Positions 11,581-21,328 of a stretch of DNA of 64,000 bases are shown piece by piece. The DNA comes from Plantago major (taxonomy: Eukaryota; Streptophyta; Magnoliopsida; Lamiales; Plantaginaceae). The first letter of the stretch is position 1, and each line of letters begins with the position of its first letter. The translations under genes and the position numbers were made by a program. The stretch lies in the NCBI GenBank assembly GCA_026545765.1, contig CM048842.1, positions 20,052,667-20,116,666 of the forward strand. Direction: 5' to 3'. The notes beneath the pieces were generated by a model, which searched no databases, was not told the DNA's origin, and saw nothing but the letters and a program-made list of their open reading frames with translations.

Positions 11581-11720
11581 TGATTGATTTGATTATTGTT
11601 TGTGAGAAAACAAACAATAATTAATGTTGTAAGAAGGTAGTGTTTTATGTTGTGCACGGTGTAATTGTAGTATTGTTGATAGAATATACAACTGGAATGA
11701 TGGGGACTGTGAAAATGAGG

Positions 11721-11730
11721 ATAAATATAG
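11721..11730 (-). promoter_or_regulatory. Candidate TATA box of the MYB gene
   Basis: The minus strand reads CTATATTTAT about 140 bp upstream of the ATG at 11580. That spacing would give a 5' UTR of roughly 110 nt. It is the best TATA-like site in the proximal upstream region. Confidence 0.5.
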
Positions 11731-13102
11731 GTGGAGATGATTAGAAAGAGAAAGAATTGCTGCTAGTTTATGTGAAGTGGAAGCAAAATGTGTTAGAATT
11801 CTCATACACATATGATGATTACCTTGTGAGTGAAGAAAATTCCATCTAACAACAAAAAGGAGATGCACTTATATCATCAAAAAATCCATACAAGAAATAG
11901 ATATGAATAGATAGAGTCAAAGACAAGAAGACCTACAATCCCTTTCTTTCATTCATGCTAAGGTCCCCCTCCATTCCGTTTTCCCACTCAACCCCTACCT
12001 AGCAAATAAAATTGGTGAGTCACTTGTATTTGTTAAATATTTTTTGTACATGTTTGAAGCTATTTCATCTTTTCTGTTACATCTCTACTAATGAATCTAA
12101 ATAAAAAGATTAAACAAATGAAATTTGTGAGTCACTTGTATAAGATACATCATACATGGAGGGTGAATTTGTAGAAAATCTTGGAGGAGTCGGCCAGCAA
12201 ATATAAAAGTTGGATTGCATTAATTGAAGATAAAAAGATTTAAAGATAAAATATTATGTCATTACATCGCATGGGTTTTGTTTTAACAAGAATAATGACC
12301 TAATTCGTTAAAATTATAGCAGTATATTTTTAGTATGACGAAGCTGAGCTAATTGGAGTTGGTGAGTGTTGTCGGGCATTGATCACTACCAAAAGTACCT
12401 TTTTTTATTTTTAGTTCATGATTTTCGAAACCATGCACTGATACAAGCTTTTACAGTTTATAGTTCCGCTACGTATTTTACTAGTTCACGAATTAGTATC
12501 AAGAATTTTTATATCAAGTTGGACGCGTAAGGTGCTTAGTAAATGTTTTAAACTCTTATAATTCAAGTTCGTCGAATTTACAAGCATAAGAACTAACACG
12601 AGTCTTATTCATTAGTTGGTCAATTAAATACAATTTTGAGTACTATGCTTAATTGTTTGTAATGCTGGTGACATGAGGTACGAGAATATAACATTCCAAG
12701 CTAGCATGTCTATCGGATTAATAACGATCGAGTTAACGCTATTCACAAGCAAATTATATCTGTGGACAAAACGTATCTATCAAAATGAGTTCTTTTTAAA
12801 CTAACGAAGCTTCATATATATTATTAATAAAGCTAACCACTTGTTGAAATTAACCAACCTATTTAACACTTCACAAACAAGACATAATCAATTGGTTTAC
12901 GTACTTCATTGTGCTGCACGACCTACATCTTTCTTCTCTATCTAACCATCATAGAGTAGTCAGTAATGTGCTTCCATCAACTGTTCTTTTTTCATTTTTA
13001 GTTTCTTTTATATCTACATATCTAATATATTTGCATGATTTAATTTATCTAATCGGTACTCCGACGCACTGAACAAGAACCCTCTTACTATATTATAATA
13101 AG
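11731..13102. other. Upstream intergenic region of MYB gene
   Basis: This is AT-rich noncoding sequence between the MYB promoter and the first MITE. No gene or element was recognised. It presumably holds distal regulatory sequence. Confidence 0.5.
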
Positions 13103-13105
13103 TAA

Positions 13106-13292
13106 GGCCATGTTTCCTTAATATAAAAAATCATTAATTTCAGTTCATTTCAGTTCGAATTAGTTATGTTTAGTTGTTTTTTATACTACAGATAAATTCA
13201 GTTCAGTTCATACGAAGATAACAGAGCCCAACAGGATCAAATAGAATTTTTTTTTTTAAAAATACTTCAGTTCATACGAAAATAACAGAGCC
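13106..13292. mobile_element. Tourist-like (PIF/Harbinger) MITE with duplicated right end
   Basis: It has imperfect terminal inverted repeats, GGCCATGTT on the left and AACAGAGCC on the right, flanked by TAA on both sides (13103-13105 and 13293-13295). The 3-bp TWA target is typical of PIF/Harbinger MITEs. The body shares CAGTTCA motifs with the MITE at 20464-20636. A 64-bp tandem duplication (units starting at 13204 and 13268) repeats the right terminus plus its flank, so the original end may be 13228. There are no coding sequences. Confidence 0.7.
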
Positions 13293-13435
13293 TAACATGA
13301 TCAAATAGAATTTTTTTCCAAAAATGCAGCACTAAATTTATTGATAATAATGATGTAATGTGACAAGGACTATAATAAATATGCTCTCACATATTTTAAG
13401 ATCATCTCCGCCCCCATCATCAAATAAATACAATA

Positions 13436-13692
13436 CTCCTTCCATTTCAGAGAAAGTGTTACATTTTGACTTTAACCGATCAACTGTCTTCGAGTTTGAC
13501 CACAAATTACTCATAAACGATAATAGTAAATAATTTAATAAAATCATATAATAAAAATTTAATTATTAAATTTTCATTATATAATTTTAATAATTTATTT
13601 ATTAATATCGTTTAAAAGTAAATTGTGGTCAAACGCAGAGATAGTTGACCGCAGAATAGTAAAATGTAACAATTTTTGTAAAATGGAGGGAG
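13436..13692. mobile_element. Stowaway-like MITE
   Basis: The terminal inverted repeats are CTCCTTCCATTT and AAATGGAGGGAG, close to the Stowaway (Tc1/Mariner) consensus CTCCCTCC. TA dinucleotides flank both ends (13434-13435 and 13693-13694). The interior is an AT-rich fold-back of about 257 bp with no ORF. Confidence 0.85.
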
Positions 13693-13909
13693 TACTATAT
13701 AAAGAAGAAAACTCTCCGAAACTTCTCGCGATAGTTCTGAGCAAGTTTACTAGGTTGGGAGAAAAATGACCATCATATCGTGTAGAATGTCCAGGCATTG
13801 ATTTTTTCTATTCCAAAATGATAGATCGCAATCAAATTGAAATCCCAAAATGGAACTGAGGAATTACTATTAAATCCAATAATATTTCTCCTACATATGA
13901 CTATCTAAG

Positions 13910-14239
13910 TTTTTTTCTTTTATGTTTTAATCGGCAAAACTTTATTAATGAAACATCTAAAGAACGTAATGAAATTAAGAGATGCTCCACAACCAAAACT
14001 AGAATTACTCAAACAATACAACCAAAATAATTACATTCCGACATTCAAAACAGGAAACTTGTTCTCTTCCACTTTGTGATTTCTATTCCTCAACCAAGTG
14101 TTTAATTTTATTTTCGCAACCATCCCCTTCCTTAACCTCAATTTAGTTAAATCTCACTTCATTTCTTGATTTCCATAATTCCTACGTGGTTCCTTTCCAA
14201 ATTGCTCTTCCCACCGCTTTGTTTTATTATTGAACTTCT
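13910..14239 (-). mobile_element. 3' end of a LINE remnant (distal piece)
   Basis: In minus orientation the end reads AATAAAGTTTTGCCGATT followed by an A-rich tail (13910-13935), the usual 3' end of plant L1-type LINEs. Upstream, a broken frame carries an 'IW...LWKSRN' phrase typical of the extreme C-terminus of LINE ORF2 proteins. It continues across the Copia insertion at 19325-19591. Confidence 0.65.
14235..14239. repeat. Left target-site duplication of Copia element
   Basis: CTTCT here is repeated exactly at 19320-19324 on the other side of the element. Confidence 0.9.
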
Positions 14240-14395
14240 TGTGAGATGATATTTCCCTTGGGAAGATTCATTCATAACACACATATTTATACATTACAAT
14301 AGAGAGTCATAAGCCTAAGTCAATTCTAACTAGAATACTAATTCTAATATGTTTCTACCTTCTAGATTATTCCTAATTACATACATAATCTATCA
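14240..14395 (-). repeat. 3' LTR of Copia element
   Basis: The ends are TGTGAGATG...ATCTATCA. It is 156 bp and nearly identical to 19164-19319. Confidence 0.92.
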
Positions 14396-14965
14396 CACCC
14401 CCGCAGTCGAAGCGGGAGGTTTGCGAACACTTAGACTGTCCCTAAAATCTTCAGATAATACCCGTGGAAGTCCTTTGGGGAAGATATCCGCAATCTGGTA
14501 TCGAGATGGAACATGTAAAACCCGAACATGTCCACGAGCGACTTGTTCCCGAACAAAGTGAATATCCATCTCGATATGTTTCGTGCGTTGATGCTGAACC
14601 GGATTTCCCGAGAGATAAACGGCACTAACATTGTCACAATAAACCAGTGTAGCTTTGTCTATTGGGTTGTGTAACTCAAGAAGAAGATTACGAATCCAAC
14701 ATGATTCTGAAACCACATTAGCCACACCGCGATACTCGGCTTCAGCACTGGACCACGATAACGTTGGCTGACGTTTGCTGGACTAAGAAATCAAATTATC
14801 ACCGAGGAACACACAATATCCAGAAGTCGAGTGACGCGTATCCGGACAACCACCCCAATCAGCATCAATATAGGAAACAAGTGTGGTTACCGAAGATGGA
14901 TAGAGATGAAGACCAAACTCAAGTGTGCCCTGTAAGTAACGCAGAATGCGCTTAAGTGCATTCAT
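14396..14965 (-). pseudogene. Copia RNase H (broken by a stop)
   Basis: This is the C-terminal pol domain that removes RNA from the RNA-DNA hybrid. DADWGG at about 14860 carries the first catalytic acidic residues. AEAEYR follows about 14735, and the tRTKHI-type motif 'HQRTKHIEMDIHFVRE' and DIFPKGL close the domain. A TAG at 14783-14785 interrupts LIS*SSKRQ, where Trp is normal. The segment is out of frame with the RT (shift near 14955-14965). Confidence 0.85.
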
Positions 14966-15620
14966 GTGGGGAGTGCATATGCAAGCAGACCTGCTGAACA
15001 GTGTAGGAAATATTCGGACGAGTAAAGGTCAAGTATTGCAAAGCACCAGCCAATTTGCGATAATGTGTGGGATCCGAGTATAAGGACCCGGAGCCATGGC
15101 CGAGTTTCGGCTGTGTGTCAACCGGTGTGATGGCCGGTTTGCATGCACTCATGCCGGCACGGTCGATGATTTCTTCAGCATACTTGCGTTGGGAAAGAAA
15201 CATCCCGTGTTTAAGGCGTGTAACCGCAATTCCCAAGAAATAATTCAAAGGGCCTAAGTCCTTCATAGCAAACTCAGATGCTAAGAGCTTCATGATAGAA
15301 CACCGGAGTGAATCGGACGAAGCAGTGAGAATAATATCATCAACATAGAGCAGAAGATACGCCATATCCGATCCACGCTGAAAGATAAACAGAGAGTTGT
15401 CGCATTTACTGTTGACAAAATTGAGCGAGGAGACAAAGTCAGCAAAGTGCTTGTACCAAGCCCTCGGTGCCTGTTTAAGACCATACAATGATTTCTGGAG
15501 TAAGCAGACATAATCGGGATAGGCGGGATCACGAAAACCCATTGGTTGATGCATATACACCGTCTCTTTGAGTTCTCCATGCAAGAAAGCATTCTTGACA
15601 TCAAGTTGATGGATTGGCCA
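14952..15620 (-). pseudogene. Copia reverse transcriptase
   Basis: This is RNA-dependent DNA polymerase. Motifs read [17 protein letters not shown], then the catalytic LLYVDDIIL at about 15335-15360, [12 protein letters not shown] and KYAEEII. It is in the same frame as the integrase ORF, separated only by one TAG at 15621-15623 where Gln is normal. It ends in a frameshift near 14960. The YVDD active site is intact. Confidence 0.88.
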
Positions 15621-17696
15621 CTACTTTGATAAAGACAGACTCAGAACGGTCCGAATAGTAGCTGGTTTGACCACCGGGCTAAACGTCTCACCACAATCGA
15701 TGCCCACCTGTTGTGTTTTACCATCACCTACAAGACGAGCCTTATGCCTCGCAAAAGTACCATCAGAATTGAATTTATGAGCAAATATCCACATAGAACA
15801 AATAACATTAACATGCGGTGGACGAGGTACTAATACCCACGTCTTATTTTTAATAAGAGCATCATATTCATCAGTCATGGCCAATTTCCAATTTGGATCC
15901 CGTAATGCATCGACTGGTTTACGAGGAATAGGTGATTTAGAAACAGTAGTGTGTAAATCCATTGGAATGTATGGTTTGTAAATACCATTCTGACTACGAG
16001 TAACCATCCGTGAGGGACTTGGAAGATGCCGGCTAGGAATTGGAGGACGATGACCAGTATGCGGATTCGGTGAAGGTGACCGAATCGGACTGGGTTGGGT
16101 AATTGCTGGAGCAGGAGAGTTCAAATTCTGGTGGGCTAAGGGAGAGGCCAAGTGTATTGGGCTGGGGGGCGGTGGCCTGGTCAAAGTGCCAGGCTGGAAT
16201 GCGGGTGATGGGCCAGAAGCTGGAGGCTGTTCTGGGCCAGATATAGCAGGCGGGTTTTGGGTATTTGTTTGGGCCGGAAGTGGGCTAGAAGTTGTAGCCA
16301 TATTGGGGCCTGGCTGGGGGCCGATTTGGGCTGAATCAGTGGCCTGAGTCGATCCCAACTGATCCAGGACATATGGCGAGATTCCACTATCCAAGTAAGT
16401 GTAGGAAGTCGACCCGGGTGTGTGTATGGATGAAAAGGGAAAAACATGCTCATCAAAAATCACATGACATGAAATAATGATTTTACGAGATGAGATATCA
16501 TAACATTTATATCCTCGATGGTCATGGGGATACCCTAAAAACACACTTGGAGTGGATCGAGCCTGTAGTTTATGGATAGTTGTGGATGGAAAGAGTGGAT
16601 AACATAGACACCCAAAGACCCGGAGATGAGTATAAGTTGGAGTTCGCTGATAAAGCTTCTGCATAGGCGAGATGTTGTGCAAGAGCTGAGTGGGTAAAAT
16701 GTTATGAATGTATGTAGCCATTTCTAATGCATGATGCCAAAACGAAGGTGGGATAGATGCATGAGCAAAAAGTGTGCGAATGGTGTTATTAAGGGACCGT
16801 ATTTTCCTCTCGGCTTTCCCGTTCTGAGATGAAGAATAAGGGCAAGAGAATCGAAAAGAGAGGCCATTATCATTGCAAAACTTCCAAAATAGGCTATTAT
16901 CATATCCCCCCCCCCCCCCATTGTCACATTGAATATTCTTAACACGGATCCCGAATTGAGTAAAGATATGGTTGTAAAGGGTCATGAATTTGGAATACAC
17001 ATCAGATTTCTTAGCCAAAGGAAAGGTCCATAAGAAGTTTGAATAATCATCCAAAAACAGCACATAATATCGATAACCAGAAGTACTCAAAATAGGGGAA
17101 GTCCATAAATCGCTATGTATAATATCAAAAGGTGACAAAGTTTTGGTCATAGAAGAATAAAAAGGCAACTGAACATGTTTGCCAAGAACACAAGACCGAC
17201 AAATACTAGAGGAAACAGATTTAGACAATGGAATGCGTTTATCTAATCTAAGAGAATCTAGTACAGGTCTTCCCGGATGTCCTAAAGGATCATGCCAAAG
17301 TTGAGTAGACACAGCAGCTAACAAGGTGGGGTTTGGTCGATTGGTGCTGGTGGTGAGGGGATAAAGATCTCCTGGGCTATTACATCTCATTAGTGGGATC
17401 CCCGTCCGAAAATCCTTCACAGAAAAACCAAGAGGGTCAAACTCTACCGAGACAGAATTATCAGTAGTAAATCGACGTACAGAGACGAGATTCTTAATCA
17501 GGTTGGGAGAGTGTAAGACGTTTTTCAAGGTGAAGGAGTGGGATGGGGTAGGAGTAGGAACGGATGTATGACCATAACCATGAACTGGGATAGAATGACC
17601 ATTACCAACAATGATGCTTGAATTATGATTGCTCGAATTAAAATAAGACGAGAGCGTACCTTTGGATGATGTCATATGGGACGTAGCGCCGGTATC
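15621..17696 (-). pseudogene. Copia protease-integrase-RT N-terminus ORF
   Basis: The aspartic protease signature IDTGATSHMT is at about 17696-17668, just after a TAG where Trp is normal. The pre-integrase H-H-C-C zinc finger is readable (WHDPLGH ... CRSCVLGKH). The integrase core has HSDLW, QCDNG and NGKAERK for the D-D-E triad. The RT amino end (KARLVGDG, GIDCGETFSPVVK) follows. Right after the second catalytic Asp, a C14 run (16906-16919) encodes GGGGG in place of the usual residues of this loop. The frame is otherwise open for 684 codons. Confidence 0.9.
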
Positions 17697-18759
17697 TATA
17701 TACTAATTCGGATCCGGTGGAGTGTTAGCCATCGTGTGCATTTCAGCATTGACATCCGTAGGAACATAAGGGCTAGGAGCAGCAGGTGTCGCCATGTATC
17801 CTTGTTGAGGGTCCGGCCCAGCCGAGTAATAAAAGTCGGGCGCCGCATCATATTATTGCGCGGTCCGAGCAATGGATAACGGGGCCACGGAACCGAGGGG
17901 TATGAGCTGGGCGGTGGGGCCGCATAATGGGTTGCGGAACCCATTGCCAATGCTCAGGAGGGGCAGTAACCTATGGAGGAGCTGCATTGTTGCGCTGTGT
18001 GCCGCCATTGCTTCTGTTTGATCCACCCCCGCGCTTATTACCCGGATTTCTCCGAGCATTCCGATTGCGTGGGTTCCGACTAGTGGCTGGGGACGGATTT
18101 GGTGGTGGAGTAACATCAGTAGTTGTGAACATAGCGGTGCCATGAGCGGACATAGATGCAAGCTCACGTTCGTCCAAGCGAAGAGAAGATCTGGCTTCCG
18201 AGAAGGATGGAAGAGGTTTAGCATGACGAATCTGAGTACCAACACCTTTGTAGGGTTCAGAAAGACCCGAAATCAACTGAAGGACAAGATGAGAATCAGC
18301 AACAGCAGCTCCAACATTCTTAAGTTGATCAGCAAGGCTCTTGAGTCGTTGACAATACGCGGAGACATTAGCAAAATCCTCTAAGCGGGTTGATGCAAAT
18401 TCTTGTTCAAGAATCACGGCGCGAGAGGCCTGATGATCTTGAAAGAGATTTTTCAAGCGGTTCCATGCTTCCATAGCAGTAGCGTCAGGCTCAATGATGG
18501 TGTTCAGCAAGTCATGAGAGATGGTCGAATATATCCATTGAAGAACCATGACATCAATGGTCAACCAGAGGTTATCGCGTTTAACCACCTTAGGGGTAGT
18601 CGTCTCCGTAGCGTCGGGAGAAGGCGGAGGGGCGATAATGTGATCAAGAACGTCATGTGAGCGAGCGTGAATTTTGAAAAGATCCGCCCACGTTCCGTAT
18701 TGGGAGTTCTCGAGTTCTAGAGTCATAGAGATGTGGTTCTGGATGTTCGACACAGCCAA
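17697..18759 (-). pseudogene. Copia gag
   Basis: This is the nucleocapsid precursor. From 18759 the ORF ([20 protein letters not shown]) holds the UBN2-like Copia Gag core: [43 protein letters not shown]. It ends in an Arg/Asn/Gly-rich basic tail (stop at 17971). No CCHC knuckle is seen. The Pro-rich linker toward protease (17697-17970) is shifted in frame and carries stops. The start is the first ATG after the leader and fits family Gag starts. Confidence 0.85.
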
Positions 18760-19163
18760 GGCAGGATGAAAAGAAGATCGTGCCGGGGTCGAATTTGATG
18801 AAGAGGCCGGAGGATCCGATCATGATCTTTGCTAAGAACTCGGATAGCTAACGTGAGTAAGCTTGGAGGAAGCACACGGCAGGAGAAGAACAATGGAGCG
18901 GTGGTCATTATCACGAAGGACGGATCACTTGCTGCGAGTTTAACGACGTCTTCCGTGGCGGCAGAAGGCGTGGTGGAAGCGATCTACTTGCGTGAGGCAG
19001 GTGATCGAATAAGGTGGGGAATATATATGTAAAACTCTAGTTGCACGAGCTGCTAGCAATCGATGGTGCTGGTTTGCGTGAGAAGGAGCAAACTTGTGTG
19101 GGATCGATCAGCAGGAGGATGTGCAAACGAGTTTTGTTTATTGGGCAGCGGAACTTGTTACCA
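18760..19163 (-). other. Copia leader region
   Basis: This is the untranslated leader between 5' LTR and gag. It has no coding potential beyond chance ORFs. Confidence 0.6.
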
Positions 19164-19319
19164 TGTAAGATAATATTTCCCTTGGGGAGATTCATTCATA
19201 ACACACATATTTATACAATACAATAGAGAGTCATAAGCCTAAGTCAATTCTAACTAGAATACTAATTCTAATATGTTTCTACCTTCTAGATTATTCCTAA
19301 TTACATACATAATCTATCA
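19164..19319 (-). repeat. 5' LTR of Copia element
   Basis: The ends are TGTAAGATA...ATCTATCA. It is the partner of 14240-14395. The right duplication CTTCT is at 19320-19324. Confidence 0.92.
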
Positions 19320-19324
19320 CTTCT

Positions 19325-19591
19325 CATTTGAAAAATTCTTCAAATGAACCTCACAAACTAGACCCCTCATTAGTTGCCGTTCGTGCCCTTTCCCAATCAA
19401 TTTCCACACTTTTATTGCCAATTCACATTTACTTGTAATATGTTTCTTCATCCTTACCGCACAATTTACAACTAATGTCGAAGTTTGCGTCCACAATTCT
19501 TCTTACTTTCAAGTTATATATCCAAAGTTCAGATTCTATTTTGTATAAGTTTCCACTCAAAGTCTTTACTCTTCAAGGTGCACAACCTTCA
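19325..19591 (-). mobile_element. LINE remnant (proximal piece) with zinc-binding RT C-terminal motif
   Basis: The minus strand reads through SELWIYNLKVRRIVDANFDI followed by C-x2-C-G-x4-EET. This resembles the zf-RVT domain at the C-terminus of plant non-LTR retrotransposon ORF2. It is decayed by stops. It joins 13910-14239 across the Copia insertion and is cut at 19591 by Sirevirus copy 2. Confidence 0.6.
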
Positions 19592-21212
19592 TGTTAGGAA
19601 TATCTGTTTAGATTTTGATCAGTAACCCTAATGACTTATCTTAGCTCAGAAAGGTAACTATTACTCTTAGTTCACTTGAACATTGTAAAAGAGTAAGCTT
19701 ATTGAGTATGTTATTCTAGCAAATCTTGTATAGGATGTTAGGTTTTTGAGTGTAATTTATATATCTTTGAAAAAGACCAAGAAGCAAGCATCCAGCAGAA
19801 GGAAGTCATTTATTGAAGATCAGAAGACTGCACAAGATTGCTGAAGACTAAGGAGAAGTGTCTCCTTAGAAACCTTGGCTCAGATACCTTGAAGAAATTA
19901 AGTGTCTTTGGAAGACAAGGTATGTCAATAGATTTCTGATGCACTATACGTCACTGAGCAAGGACTTGCAAAGCCTCAGAAAGCTTGCATTGTTCCGTTG
20001 ACTCTACAGGACAAACGTTAGTACAGTGCATTAATTACGCAGACATAGATGTCTGAGTATAAGAGGAAATCTATGTAAAGAGACGAAGCTCACTGCCGTA
20101 CTAACTTTAGATATAGTTAGTTTGAATTTCATTGTGCCTAACGGATACTATTCAAACGACATGATTTTCAACTATAAATATCACCACTTAGAATGTTTGA
20201 AACACACATCTACGAACTTATTCATTCAAGCATATAAATCTTCATACCTACTTACTCTCTAGCTTACTGTTGCGACTAAAGCTCTTGAATTCTAAGTAGC
20301 ACGAAAGTTCTAAGTGTCTTGATTCATAACAAAAATTGCATATTGTGAAGGAGTTGAACCCAGAAGATATAGTTGCGACTGATATCTGAGATTCATTCTC
20401 TTGAACAACCTCAAGACTTGGGTCAGTAAAGAACAATTTACCATACATTGAAAAGTGTATTAAGGCTCTGTTCTCTTCAACTGCAATTTTCTGAACTGAA
20501 TTGAACTGAATTGAACTGAACTGAACTTAACTTAACTTAACTTAACTGAATTGTAGTATAAAATATAACTAAGCAGTGGTATGAATCAATGGGCTGAATC
20601 GAATCGAATGAGTTTTCAGTTGAAGAGAACAGAGCCTAAGTGAGCTTGTTTCTATAAAGCACTCTAAGATAACTGTATAAGTTATAAGAGCCTGCTCACC
20701 TGACAAACTACCATAACCAACACCACACAGGCGTTGAACATAGGAAGTACTTAGCTTTGGAAGCTGAGGAATAGCTCAAAGGGTACTGAGTAGAGGAAGT
20801 ACTTGGTTGGGAAAACCAGGGAACAACTCAGGGGGAACACTTGGTTGGGAACCTAGTGTTAAAGGGATCAAGAGATAGGATTTTGTAAGGAGAACTCATC
20901 ATCTTATCTTAGTGGATTTAAGTGGTGAGAAAGGGCGAGTGGATTAGTTGAGGGATTACGCCAGCCTCATATACCATTTTAAAGCTTTGTGTTATTTACT
21001 TAATGCACTTTATTTATTGCTTACTTATTGCTTGCTGAGTACTTACACACATTATAGCTTGCTGAGCACGTGCACTTATCACAGAAGTCTTCCACTCTCT
21101 GAATATAAGTATCAGATACCTTCACAGATATCTGAGAAACTGTTTTATCGCTAAGAGTTTGAAAAGACTATTCACGCCCTAGTCTTTTACTTTGTTGTTA
21201 TCTGGACCAACA
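19592..21212 (+). repeat. 5' LTR of Sirevirus copy 2
   Basis: It begins TGTTAGGAATATCTG and ends GGACCAACA, as in copies 1 and 3. A TATA box (TATAAATA, 20173-20180) is present. Length is 1621 bp, of which 176 bp is a MITE plus its target duplication. AGATATCTGAG-like palindromes recur near the 3' end (21100-21150). Confidence 0.9.
20464..20636. mobile_element. Tourist-like MITE inside the Sirevirus LTR
   Basis: It has near-perfect long inverted termini, GGCTCTGTTCTCTTCAACTG and CAGTTGAAGAGAACAGAGCC, flanked by TAA (20461-20463 and 20637-20639). The interior is a run of GAACT/TTAACT pentamer-like repeats. The same position in LTR copy 1 (about 2570) lacks it, so the insertion came after that LTR lineage split. 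No ORF. Confidence 0.88.
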
Positions 21213-21214
21213 GG

Positions 21215-21226
21215 TGGTATCTGAGC
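21215..21226 (+). other. Primer binding site of Sirevirus copy 2
   Basis: TGGTATCTGAGC lies two bases after the LTR. It matches the tRNA-Met primer site with one change. Confidence 0.85.
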
Positions 21227-21328
21227 AGGAGGCTCTTTAACCTTCTGCACTAAACCTATATCCTAGATAAGTGGCCACTAACAGCTTACCACGTACACTT
21301 GCTTTGTTTGTTTAGTGTTTGCTGCAGG

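Larger units (their letters stand above)
14240..19319 (-). mobile_element. Complete Ale/Retrofit-like Copia retrotransposon
   Basis: This is a 5.08-kb element on the minus strand: 5' LTR 19164-19319, gag, protease, integrase, RT, RNase H, polypurine tract (minus GCGGGGGTG next to 14396), 3' LTR 14240-14395. The LTRs are 156 bp and differ at four positions by my alignment, so the insertion is fairly young. A perfect CTTCT duplication flanks it. The gag-IN-RT-RNase H order and very short LTRs fit the Ale/Retrofit lineage. The polyprotein is disabled by nonsense codons and a frameshift. The sequence after the 5' LTR (minus TGGTAACAAGTTCC) only partly resembles a tRNA-Met PBS. Confidence 0.92.

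Noticed and set aside
12614..12859. ACCAACT/ACCAACC sites upstream of the MYB gene as MYB46 self-regulatory elements
   Set aside because: The degenerate 7-mer is expected about once per kilobase by chance, and the sites lie more than 1 kb upstream.
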